Source: Hippopus hippopus | Lineage: Eukaryota; Mollusca; Bivalvia; Cardiida; Cardiidae | Direction: 5' to 3' | Length of the DNA stretch: 64,000 bases | Assembly: GCA_946811185.2 (NCBI GenBank) | Contig: OX328097.1 | Location: forward strand, 58,185,063 to 58,249,062 | In this document: piece after piece, positions 1-12,200 of the stretch | Position numbering within the stretch: position 1 is the stretch's first letter | How the letters are laid out: each line of letters starts with the position of its first letter | The notes under the pieces: model-generated | The model's database searches: none | What the model saw: only the letters and a program-made list of their open reading frames with translations | What the model was told of the DNA's origin: nothing | Made by a program: the position numbers and the translations under genes

Positions 1-64
1 ACAATGTTTTCAGAAGGCTTCTTCCTCTAGGTCATGAAAACCAGGGATTGTTTGGTAAAGGGTT
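1..64 (-). repeat. TTAA MITE, cut by the window edge
   Basis: ACAATGTTTTCAGAAGGCTT to GTTTGGTAAAGGGTTT, the core edge and short arm of the abundant family described under 7024-7252. Confidence 0.8.
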
Positions 65-226
65 TATTTACAATTGTTCAAAACGATTTCCAAAGAAATA
101 TAAATGTTTGACTTGCTCTACAAAACCAACAATAGTTGTATGTTTCAAAGGCTTACTTAATCTTAATTTAACACAATAATTATAAACAACAACAAAACAC
201 TCGAAATATGAACATTGCATACATTT

Positions 227-256
227 CTATCTTGATGCTTCATCCACAATCAGTCT
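227..256 (-). CDS. COQ6: COQ6 possible terminal exon
   Basis: Thirty bases reading RLIVDEASR then TAG, preceded by a strong acceptor (a pyrimidine-rich tract ending CCAG). Phase 0 and length fit the nine to ten residues still expected after LTSLK. A minus-strand AATAAA lies at 68-63. The residues themselves are not conserved enough to identify, so an alternative last exon, perhaps outside the window, is possible. Confidence 0.4.
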   Translation of the reverse strand, partial: RLIVDEASR

Positions 257-3200
257 CTGGAAAAAAAGAAAGACGAATTGAATAACACTCAATAATCAAT
301 TCTTAAAGATTCCAGATAAAAGACATCCAAGAACAGAATGAAAATAACAGGCAAACTTGTATTTGAACCATGCTCTGGCAAAAGGGGGGTTTAATGCATC
401 TCTGTAATACATTATACCAGGCAAGTCATCACATAAATATGGATCCATAAAATCTATTTTGTATAGCAACTGACTGAATCATGAGATACCCCAGCCCTTT
501 CACATGCAGAAAAACTATCAAAAGCAAAAAGGTTTGATCCGCGCAGGCTGACATAGGCAATACCTTTTGCAAATTCATAAAGCCCCCTTTTCACAGAGAC
601 AGAGCAAGGCTCATTAACAGGCAAGAAAGGATTGCGACAGAAAAATTGTATGCCTCAGCATTTTTGTATCCCCTCAGCATTTTTGTTATGTATCTTATAC
701 CTAAGTTAGCCCTTAATCATACAACCCCAAACTTAACACATTATCATACAATCTCATAATTGTAACAACCACACAACCAAGTTTTCAATTTGAAAGTATT
801 TACAGACGATAAATGCAGTAAACATGACAAGACCTGTCTTTTACTATAACTGTTGCAAAGTGGACAAATACCCACTTCCCCCATTCCTCTCCCCACCCCC
901 ACAGCACCTTGTCCCTTGTCACTGAAGCAGCACAATTGGAGATCAGAAATGATTTTCAAAACAAAGTTACACTGTGACCTTGACCCATGTGACCCCAAAA
1001 AAATTAGGGCACTTCCTTGGGTCATGACCAACAATTATATAAAGTTTAAGGGTCCTAGGTCAAACAGTTATTGAGTTGAGCACAGAAACAATTTTCAAAC
1101 AAACTTCACCTGTGACCTTGACCTTTGACCCATGTGACCCAAAATAAATAAAGCACATCCTTGGATCATAACCAACAACTGATAAAGTTTCGGGCCAAAC
1201 AGCTATTGAGTTAGAGCACAGAGACGATTTTCACTGGTTTTTACTCTTTCAAATTGTAAGACAAATTCTATCATTCGAACCACAATTTGTCATCTGCAAG
1301 TGCCTAGAATTTGGACAAATCTCAAATTGTCATCTGGTAAATGTTTAAAACTGAGTTACCTTTAAAGATGTAAGAGTGTTTGTAGTCTGTAATCCCAGTG
1401 ACCTGAGAAGAACAACAGGGCTAAGGTCTGTGCTGTAGAGTCTCTGTAAACCATCAATTGTTGCCATCACTGGCAAAATTTTGCGCTGCCTATTGGTCTC
1501 ATATTCTTGTAAGTAAGTCAATGATCCTATAAAAACCAATGAAAGAATAATGCACTGCTTAACTTTGTATCAAACAATAAAATTACCGACTTGTCCAAAT
1601 TGAAACCACTTGCAGACAACATATGAAATGTAGCTTAAATGACAGAATTTGTCTTGGGGTAGAAAACTTTTTCGGAAAATGAAAAAATGCTTGTCATCAG
1701 CAATTTCTCTTTTTTCCACAATGTTTCAAGGGTTATTTCCTCAAGGAGTTCAACCATTACAGTACTTGCTAATTTCTGGTCACATAAAATTATTAAAAAA
1801 AATAGTAAATATGAAAGGCTACATGAACTATCTTTTTTTCTGAAAATGTTTTCAATGGCTTTTTCCTCAGACATCTTGGTGAGGGGTTCAACCTTCAACA
1901 AAATACTACACAGGCTATGAGCAGAAATACCATTAATTACAGTAAGTCATGCATAATTATAAGAAACATCGGTACAAAAGAATAATGTATTTATACAGTG
2001 ATATGAAAGGCAATTAACAAAATGGAGTGATCACTTCTTTCATAAGTATTGTTAGTTATGCAAGAGAAATGAGCATTTCACCCTGTAGACAAATTACAGC
2101 AATGAAAAATACCAATTTTACAGCAGCATTTACAAGCAATTACTCCTCTCTCTGACTTAATTTTTTAAAACCTTTATTTCATGAAGACATAAGAAAAGTG
2201 TGCATCACAGAATAGAGTAGAGTCAGAAAATAAATAGCAAAAGGTATGAAATACCCAAGTCACTTCCATTGTAAACTGCTCTTGTTAAACAGTCTGTCAA
2301 TTCTGAGACATCAGTAAAACCTAAATTGACACCTTGGCCGGCAAGTGGATGAATTCTATGTGCAGCATCCCTAGAGATATATCAAAATCTTTGAAATATA
2401 TCACAAATCAAAGCCTCTTCATTAAATCCACCATAACAGGTCCAGTAGTGAAGTTGGTAACATACAGGAGTTCACTGGTTTGAATCCCCAGCTACAGCAA
2501 TTTCTTTCCAAGGATTAACAACAATAAACACAACATTATTCATCCCTCTCTCACTGTTGATCGTTGTTTTGACCAAGGCTACGTAAGAAAACAGCCAGTT
2601 GCTTGGGAAGAATATTATATGAAGTACTGGTAAAAAAGAAACCACAGAGAAGCATGCATAGGTGCACTGAATGTGGTGATGTAAATAATAAGTTGAAAAT
2701 GCCATTAAACACCATTCAATCAATCAACTAAATCTACCAGTCTATTTCAGTTCTTATTCTATGTTTCAAGACTATCTGTGTAACCAACTGAAACATTCTG
2801 TCAGAAGACTATTTATCTAAATTTAGCCACTTGGATACCTTGTCTTGGAATTTAGGATCGGAACAATATTAAGCATAGCTGATGAAAATGCCCTCTTACG
2901 TTCGGTTACCCTTTATTGTATTTACGATTAACTCTTTCAGCACCAAATGTATGATCTTGACAGCTTTGAATGGCTGAAAGTACAATCTATTTCAACACAA
3001 GAAGATTTTTATCTGGTAGGCTTGACTGAAAAAGTGGAAGGTTTAGATCCAAGATCAGGCTGCAGTTAATGTTTTCAGAAGCTTTATTTCTCTGGGGTTG
3101 TTAAATCTCAGGATTATGTGGTAAAGGGTTAAACATAACCTTCTGCACATGCCTATATTTCCACCAGTAGACCACTGTTAAAAACTGTGTTGCTAAAGAA

Positions 3201-6200
3201 GAATAAACATGTAGCAAGCATTTTTTCCCTTTGCATCAGTGTTTCTCACCTATTCATGTATTATGACCTTAATTCATATTGATAATTTATGTCTTGAGTG
3301 GATATTGGCAAAGAAAACTGCAACAATTCCTTCCAGAATGAGTAAAACTTTCACCCTACAACAACCCTGAGAAAAAGACTTTTAAAAACATAGTGGGAAA
3401 AAAAGAAAATGCATTTTCAACTTTTCCCACAGTGTTTTGTAGCCTGTCTATGAATGAATGAATGAATGAATGAATGTTTTATGGCACATCGACAGCTTTG
3501 GTCATTTAGTGCACATATCTGTGTTAAAAGATGATTAAAACAGAATTTTTCAGCTGAAAAAGAATTGAACAAAATGATGACAGTTAACCCATTACCACAC
3601 AATCCTGAGATTTAACAACCATGAAGAAAAAGCCTTTAGAAAACATTGTGAGAAAAGGACAAAATGCTGGTAACCAGCATCTCAACTTTTCCCACAATGT
3701 TTTCTTCCCTTCCCAAAACAAGTCTCAATTTTTGAGTCATTTTCATTTTTCGTCTGCAGATGCTTTCAATTTCGACAAGTCTAAAATTTTGTCACTTGGA
3801 AAGGAGTGAAAGGGTTGAATTAAGTAGGATTGTATGTGATCTTGATATGCATAAAAGACATTATTTAGTGAAAGGGCAATCCCTATCTCCCCAAAAGTTC
3901 TAAATGATGAAGTTAAAACTGTGATAAAAAGATTTGAACAAAATCTTGAATTGATAGTAAAAAGCCTTTAAATGAAGAATGATTGTGTGTAATTTTTAAT
4001 GTGTATAAAATATAATATTGAGTGGCTCTGCATCCCTGCCTACTCAAAAGTTTTAAATGAGAAAGTTAAGACTGAAGAGCAGCTTAACCCTTTACCACAC
4101 GGCAAAATTTAAGACCTATCCAAATTGAAAGCATTTGCAGACGACAACTTCATAGTGGCTCAAATGACGCAACTTTTCTTTGATAGGGTAGAAAACTTTG
4201 TGGGAAATGGAGAAAATGCTGGTTACCAGCATTTTCTCCTTTTCCCACAATGTTTTCAGAAGGCCTCTTTTTCAGGGGCGTTAAAAGGTGTCATTGTGTG
4301 GTAAAGGGTTAAAGGAAATGAGAGTTCAAACTGAGGAAGTGTGGAGCCTCAAATGGGATAAAAAGACTCACATTAGAAAGGTCCTTCTCCAATGAGATAA
4401 AATGCTCCCTAGCCTGTCTTTGTCAAATTCCATTCTTTGAGCAATTTTGGATTTTTTGTCTGCAAATGCTTGAAATCAAGTTTGACAAATCTAATATAAT
4501 GTCTTCTGGTAAAGTGTAAACTTATCTTGAAATGCCTGTAAATTTAACTTAACTCTTTACCAGAACAAAATTCTGGACTTGTCCAAATTCAAAGCATTTG
4601 CAGTCGACAAATGAAATGTGGCTGAAACTGTGGGGTTTGTTTTTGAAAGGGTAGAGACCACAGGAGGGGATGAAGAAGGTGCTGGTTATTAGCATTTTTT
4701 CCCCCCTTTTCTCAATGTTTTCAAAGGTTATCAGCCCAAGGCTAATTGGAAAACAGGACTGTTCAAAGTGTTAACTTATTACACTATGGGATATTTTTTG
4801 CACATACAATGAACTTGCACAGATGACATAAGCAAAAGATAGTATCAGGGAAGGCTCTTTTGGGCGACAGCATTCGGGATTACCAAATTGAACAAAGAAA
4901 TAATTACCCAATGAGGGCTACTCTTGATCGCACATAATTAGAAGAATGTGTCAGACCCAGTGGAAAGCTTGCTCGACTATTAGCCTGAACTTCAGTAACA
5001 GTGGGAGGTAGTTGCCGTATAGAAGTTCCTTCTGAAACAAGAAATTGATATGATTTCCTATTAAATCAACTCTTGACCATGTGACAAGAATTAAGACTTA
5101 CCCAATTTGAAAGCATTTGCAGATGATATATTAAATGTAACTGAAATGATTGGAACTGTCTTTGAAAGGATAGAAAACATTGTGGTAAAAGGAAGAAATG
5201 CTGGTTAGCAGCATTTCCTCCTTTTTCCACAATGTTTTCAAAAGCTTTCTACCTCATAGTCGTCAAAACTTGGGATTGTGTGGTAAAGGGTTAAAGTAAC
5301 TCTTAACCTCAAGACAAGATTTTAGACCTGTCCAAATTGAAAGTGCTTGCTGGCAAAAACAAACAAGAGGGCCAAGATGGCCCTGGATCGCTCACCTGAA
5401 TTTTTGAGAAGACCATAGCCAATTTTTATAAAGCATTGAAATTTTGGAAACAAAATCATTATTTTGACAAGCAATTTTGAAAAGGTCACCTGAAAAAATC
5501 ATTTCAAAATCTGCCAGCACCCCTACATTCATCACCACAGCCATGTTTTTGACGAATCAGAATTCAGCTTATAAAGTTTGTATAGAATTCAGAAAACAAT
5601 CTATCATAAAGTACAGAAATGGGGAACAACAAGGCGGTTAACACCCAGATAGAGGCCATTTTGATAACTGGTGAAATATTATGCATGTATTCCAAAGATA
5701 ACAGTTTTATATTACCTCTTGCAATACATAGCTATCAAATACATCAAGTAGAAAGTGTGGATATTGATCAGCATTTCTCACCAGTGCACTCACCTGGTAT
5801 AGGTTGACGTCTGCAATAGCCCTTTTCACCAAAATACCTACACAGTCTTTTGATGAATATTAAAAGGTCACCCAAGGAACATTTCTGTGAAATTGCTTCA
5901 AAATCTGACCAGTGGTTTAAGAGAAGAAGAATTTCAAAGAATTTCTTTAAGTCCATACAGTGCAAAGAACCCCCCCCCCCCCCCCCGGGCCATATTTTTC
6001 GACAGATCAATATTTCACGAACATGTTTTGAAAAGGGTCACCCATGGAACATTTCTGTGAAATTATTTCAAAATCTGACCTGCTGTTTCAGAAGAGAAGA
6101 TTTTCAATGAATTTCTTAGAAAAATTCTTTGGTTGCCATGGCAACCAGAGTTTTTGATGGAATCAAATTCTGTGAACACATTTTAAAGAGGACCTCCCAA

Positions 6201-9200
6201 GGAACATTCCAGCCAAGTTTGGTTCTAATTGACCCAGCGGTTTAGGAGGAGAAGTTGTTTAAAGAATTGTTGACACCGCGCGGCGCAAAGCGCCCCCTCC
6301 CACCACCACCACCACGGCCATGTTTTTCGACGGATAAAAATTTCACGAACAAATTTTGAAAAGGGTCACCCAAGGAACATTTCTGTGAAATTATTTCAAA
6401 ATCTGACCAGCTGTTTCAGAGGAGAAGATTTTTAAAGAATTTCTTAGAAAATTCCATTTGGTTGCCATGGCAACCAGAGTTTTTGATGGAATCGAATTCT
6501 GTGAACAAATTTTAAAGAGGACCTCTCAAGGAACATTCCAGCCAAGTTTGGTCCAAATCGGCCAAGCGGTTTAGGAGGAGGAGGAGATGTTTAAAGAATT
6601 GTTGATGCCGCACAACGGACGACAGACAAAGCATGATCCTAAACGCTCCCCTTGAGCACGTTGTGCTCAGGTGAGCTAAAAAAGCAAAGCTCAATAGGGT
6701 TTATCTTTAACTATTTGCCAAACAACAAAATTCAAGACAAGTCCAAACTGAAAGCATTTGAAGAGGACAAAATAAATGTAACTCAAATTTCAAAGACTGT
6801 TTTGGGAAGGGTAGAAAACATTGTAGGAAAAGGAGAAAATGCTGTTACCAGCATTTTCTCCTTTTCCCACAGTGTTTTCAAAAGGCTTCTTTTTTAGGGT
6901 CACTAAAAGTCAGGATTGTATGGTGAAGGGTTAAAAGGGAAGAAAATATTCAAGAACATAAAATCTAAGTCACCAGCATATTCTTTTTCTCTTAGTTTTT
7001 AATAGCCTTCCTACTCAAGGTCTTTAACCCTTTTCCACACAATCCCGACCTTTAACGACCCTGAGAAAGAAGCCTTTTGAAAACATTGTGGGAAAAGGAG
7101 AAAATGCTGGTAACCAGCATTTTCTCCTTTTCCCACAATGTTTTCTACTCTTCAAAATACAAATTTCAAATTTTCAGTCACTTTTATTTTGTCGTCTGCA
7201 AATGCTTTCAATTTGGACCAGTCTAAAATTTTGTCGTTTGGTAAAGAGTTAAAACATGATATTGTGTAGGAAAGGGTTAGAAGGGTTGGAATGTATATTG
7301 CTTATCTTCCATACATGTTTTTTGAAAACAACTTCAGAAATCAGTATGTACCCATTATCATCCAGGACACTATTAGACAAACTAAAGTCTACTTAACTCT
7401 TTACCAAACAACATAATCTTGGACTAGACCAAATTCAGAGCATTTGCAGACAACAATATGAGTGAATATCATATCATGAATTCCGTCTTTGATGGGGTAG
7501 ACAACATTGTGGGAAAAGGAGAAATTGCTGGTTACCAGCATTTTCTCCTTTTCCTACGATTTTTTCAAAGGCCTTCTTTACAGTCATAAAAACTCCAGAT
7601 TGTGTGTTAAAAGGTTAAATCCTTAGACAAAATGCAAAAAAGAGCGGGAAAATTTTTTCAAATTGAATTACATTGAACATTGTTGAAAAAGACTCAATGA
7701 ATTAGCCATTTCTTCTTTGCCCTCAAATATGCTGCACTCTGGAAGACATAAAAAATTTGTCTGGTAATCATAAATGAGGTAACTTTGAGACAACTTTGAA
7801 ATAGGACATCCTCACTTTGAAAAGAGGTAACATCTAGGCAATTACTGACTTTTTGCTAGACAGCAACATTTTAAACTAATCTGTTTTGAAAACATTTGCA
7901 TAAAACAAGTGGAATGTGCCTTGAATAATGAGTGTTACCTTTGATAGGATAGAAAACCTCATGAAAAAAGGAGAAAATGCTGGTAACCAGCATTTTCACC
8001 TTTTCCCACAATGTTTTCACAGTCTTCCTTTCTTCTGGTCTTAAAAAAATAAGGGGTTGTCTGATAAAGAAATAAAATATCCCAGATTTACAATGAAAAT
8101 TCTCACAGGCTGTATTTGGATATATTAAAAAAATATATAGAGCAATGCACCTATTATCGACCCTTTCATGCAAAAAGTGCTTTGACGATGGTAAAGTCAT
8201 GCAGTATGACTTCTTCAGTCAGTAAACCATTTTCCGGTGTATGATAATCGACACATCATATTTCAGGAAAGTGAGCCAACGTACTTGATGGCACAAGAAA
8301 ACGATGAAGAAGGGTTTGGGTTATCAACCCATTTCACAATTATCGACCCCCTTGAACTTTTTTAAAATAAAATCAGCCTTGCATTATTTAAAATTAACTT
8401 TGTTGGCGTAATATTAGGAATAAACGTGAAACAACAATACTTCGTTTTAAAAATATGGTTTCCGAGGGTTGGGAATGAGACTTATACTAGCCTTTTTTTA
8501 CCAGTTTGGGAAAAACAGAAGTTCTCAATGAAAACTGAAAAAAATTAAGATAGAATGAATACGTCAAACATATGTTGTTGTTGTTTCTACAGAAAGAGTC
8601 GGGTTTGTGGTTTATGTATAATATTGTATTCATAGTAAAATGCACACATGGTCTGCCCATTAATGCTCAGTCTACTTGCAATCGCAACAAACAAATTGTA
8701 TATTTCTCTCACCCCCTTCATCCCAAAACACGAATTCGAGGCTGTCTGCACATTCTATATACCATCTAGAGAGACAGGACTCACAAGTTAACCACTCTGA
8801 CATTTGCCCAAAGGATTTAAGGCATATTGGGCACACCTCGGACTCGTATTCAAAAGTTGTCAGAGTCTGCGTCTACATAAGGTACATCATCACGATGAGA
8901 CTCGGATGTACCATGTAGATAATTTGTGGATAACAAGAGGGCCATGATGGTCCTGAAGTCGCTCACCTGAGTCTTTTGACCAAACATGACCCATTTTCAG
9001 TCGTCCAAGATATCATCAAGACAAACATTCTGACCAATCTTCAAGTGTTTTCAACTGATAATGTGGCCTCTAGAGGGTACACAAGGTTTATCTAAGATTT
9101 GACCCAGTGACCTAGTTTTTGACCCGACATGACCCATTTTCAAACTCCTCTGAGATATCATCAGGACAAACATTCTGACCAACTTTCAAGAGTCTTGGAC

Positions 9201-12200
9201 TGAAAATATAATCTCTAAAAGGCACACAAGGTTTTTCTAAGATTTGACCTAGTGACCTTGTTTTTGACCCGACACGACGCATTTTTTTACTTGTTCAACA
9301 TATCATCAAGACAAACCTTCCGACCAACTTTCAAAAGTTTTCGACTGATAATGTGGCCTCTACAGGGTACACAAGGTTTATCTAAGATTTGACCTAGTGA
9401 CATAGTTTTTGACCTGTTATGACCCGTTTTTGAACTCATCTGAGACTATCAAGACAAACATTCTGAGCAACTTTAAAGAGTTTTGGACTGAAAATATGGC
9501 CTCTAGAGCGTACACAAGGTTTTTCTAAGATTTGACCTAATGACCTAGTTTTTGACTTGTCATGACCCATTTTCAAACTCACCTGAGATAGTATCAAGAC
9601 AAACATTCTGACCAACTTTCAAGAGTTTTGGACTGAAAATGTTGCGCCTAGAGCATACATAGGGTTTTTCTAAGATTTGACCCAGTGACCTAGTTTTTGA
9701 CCGGACATGACCCATTTTAAAAATCCTCTGAGATATCATCAAGACAAACATTCTGACCAAGTTTCATGAGTATCGGAGTGAAAATGTGGCTTCTAGAACG
9801 TACACAATGTAGAAGTTGACGACGACGCCAGACACAGCACGATCACAAAAGCTCACCTTGAGCACTTTGTGCTCAGGTGAACTAATAAAAATGAAATGGG
9901 GACGACAACAATTTTACCACCTAAACCATTTCAGATAGTTTTAGTCCATTGTGAATATTAGTCATACTCTACAAACGCTCTATATTTTATATCAGGAAAA
10001 TTAAGCCCTTTTATGACAAGAAGAAAATGTATGAGAAAAGGGGTCGATAAATAGAAAAACTTGAGTGTTTTGTCTCCTTTTATCTATCCCCTCTCCAAAT
10101 CTTGTGAACTTATGTGCACATTTTAACAAATAAAAATAGTGTTATGTCCTTTAAAATGGATAGTTATGCATAAATAATGCCTTAGATGTATTTTGAAATC
10201 AAATTGATAGTGAAAACTTTAGGCACTCCTCCTTAATTGCGCCGATAATTCTTGATGAAAATTTTGTGATCACTTAAAACACCGGTCGATTTTTTCAGAA
10301 GGATAATATCTTGTGACGCAAAGAGTGATACATACTATTATCTTTGCATCATTTGATATTTGCAACCAATAAGACTGTAAATAACAGTTTCAAAGTATAG
10401 GGTTGATAAAGATTGGGGTCTGTAATGCATGCATTTACTCTATTCCATAACATTTATTTCAATTTATATCAAAGTTTACAGAAAATATGGAAGAAGAAAA
10501 CTGTGCGAGAGCAAGAAGGCAGTAAAACAGCCCCACCTGGTGAAACATATCGTAAAAGGTTTTGGAAGGCATTTCCTATATCTACAACTGTTTCATTCAG
10601 GTCTCTGTCATGCCACTAAAAAAAAGAAAAAAAAAAAAACAGAGAAACTGTTTAACATTTTACCACATAAATCCTTTTTTTTTTGTCCTGCACCAGATGA
10701 CTTTCGGAATCATGGTGGCAAGAGGAGAATTAAGTTGGTTTTATGTATCAGCCCATAAGTCTTTCCCAGACGACAGAACTTTACACTTGTCAAAATTAAA
10801 AGAATTGGAAGATGACAAATGTGGCTAAAAATATGGAATTTATCTTTGAAAGAGTAGAAAACATTGTAAGAAATGGAGAAAATGCTGGTTAATAGGATTT
10901 TCTCATCATACAATCTTAAGTCTCAAAACATAGCTGAAATCTTTGCCAAACAACTAAATCCCAGACTACTCCAAATTGGAAGCTGTAGCAAACAACAAAT
11001 TAAAGGTAGCAAATTAACTCTTTACCAAACGACAAAATTGTAGACTGGCCCAAATTCAAAGCATTTGCAGACGACAAAATAAATGTGACTGAAAAAATTA
11101 AATTTGGTTTGGGAAGGGTAGAAAACATTGTGGGAAAAGGAGAAAATGCTGGTTACTAGCATTTTCTCCTTTTCCCACCATGTTTTCAAAAGGCTTCTTT
11201 CTCAGGGTCATTAAAAGTCGGGATTGTGTGGTAAAGAGTTAATGCTGGTTACCAACATTTTCTCTGTTTTCCAGAATGATTACAAAAGCTTTCTTGCTTA
11301 CGGTTGCTAAAACTCAACACTGTGTGGTAAAGGGTTAACCCTTTACTACACAACAAAATTTTAGACTGAACAAAAATGACAGCATTTGCAGACAACAAAT
11401 TCACTGTAGCTCAAAAGATCAATTCTGCCTTTGAAATTTGTCAGAGATATAATCAAGAAAAACATTTTGACCAATTTTCCTGAGCATCACGCTGAAAATG
11501 TGGCCTCTACAGTGAACACACTGTTTTTCAAAGTTTTGGCCCAGTGACCTAATTATACCCCCGCAAAACGAATGTTTTCGGGAGTTACTAGTATACTGGA
11601 ATCAGCCTGTCTGTCCGTCTGTGTGTCCGTCCGTCCGTGTGTCCGTCTGTGTACAAAATACTAGTAATTTTGTGTCGTGAACTCCTCCTACAGTTTTCCT
11701 TCAATTGTATTGAAACTTTACACATATATTGATCATATATTGAAGGTTTACAAGACGCAATTTTCATGTGTCAACTCCTCCTGGTTGAGGAATTATCTCC
11801 CCTTGAACTTCACACTTTTTTCTGTCAAAGCGCTGGCAGGGGTATTAAGTCACATTCAGTGACAGCTCTAGTTTTTTTTTGACCTGACATCCAAATTCAA
11901 ACTTTTCAGAGATATCATTCAGACAAACATTCTGACAGAGCTTCATGAGTATCAGACTGAAAATTGGCCTCTACAGTACACACAAGGTTTTTCTAGAATT
12001 TGGCCCAGTGACCTATTTTTTTACCTGACATGACCGAAATTTAAAACATTTACTACATTTTATCAAGACAAACATTCTGACCAATTTCATGAGTATCAGG
12101 CTGAAAAATGTGGCCTCTAGAGTGCACACAAGGTTTTTCTAAGATTTGGCCCAATGACCTACTTTTTGTTTCAATGTGACCTAATTTGGACTTCGTCTAA

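Larger units (their letters stand above)
8150..10440. mobile_element. Element with GAGCAATG termini, interrupted by a pearl-like insertion
   Basis: Left end TA then GAGCAATGCACCTATTATCG; right end GCATTTACTC then TA, a degraded inverted copy. The same left terminus opens the element at 27590. The interior holds a minus-strand PHD-like zinc-finger remnant (8672-8884) and AT-rich sequence. A complete pearl-like element (8932-9885) is inserted. The right boundary is less certain than the left. Confidence 0.6.

Noticed and set aside
7682..7757. Candidate for the missing COQ6 exon (minus strand, after CTTCCAG)
   Set aside because: Good acceptor, but the phase required by exon 7 runs into a stop and the open frame does not resemble COQ6.
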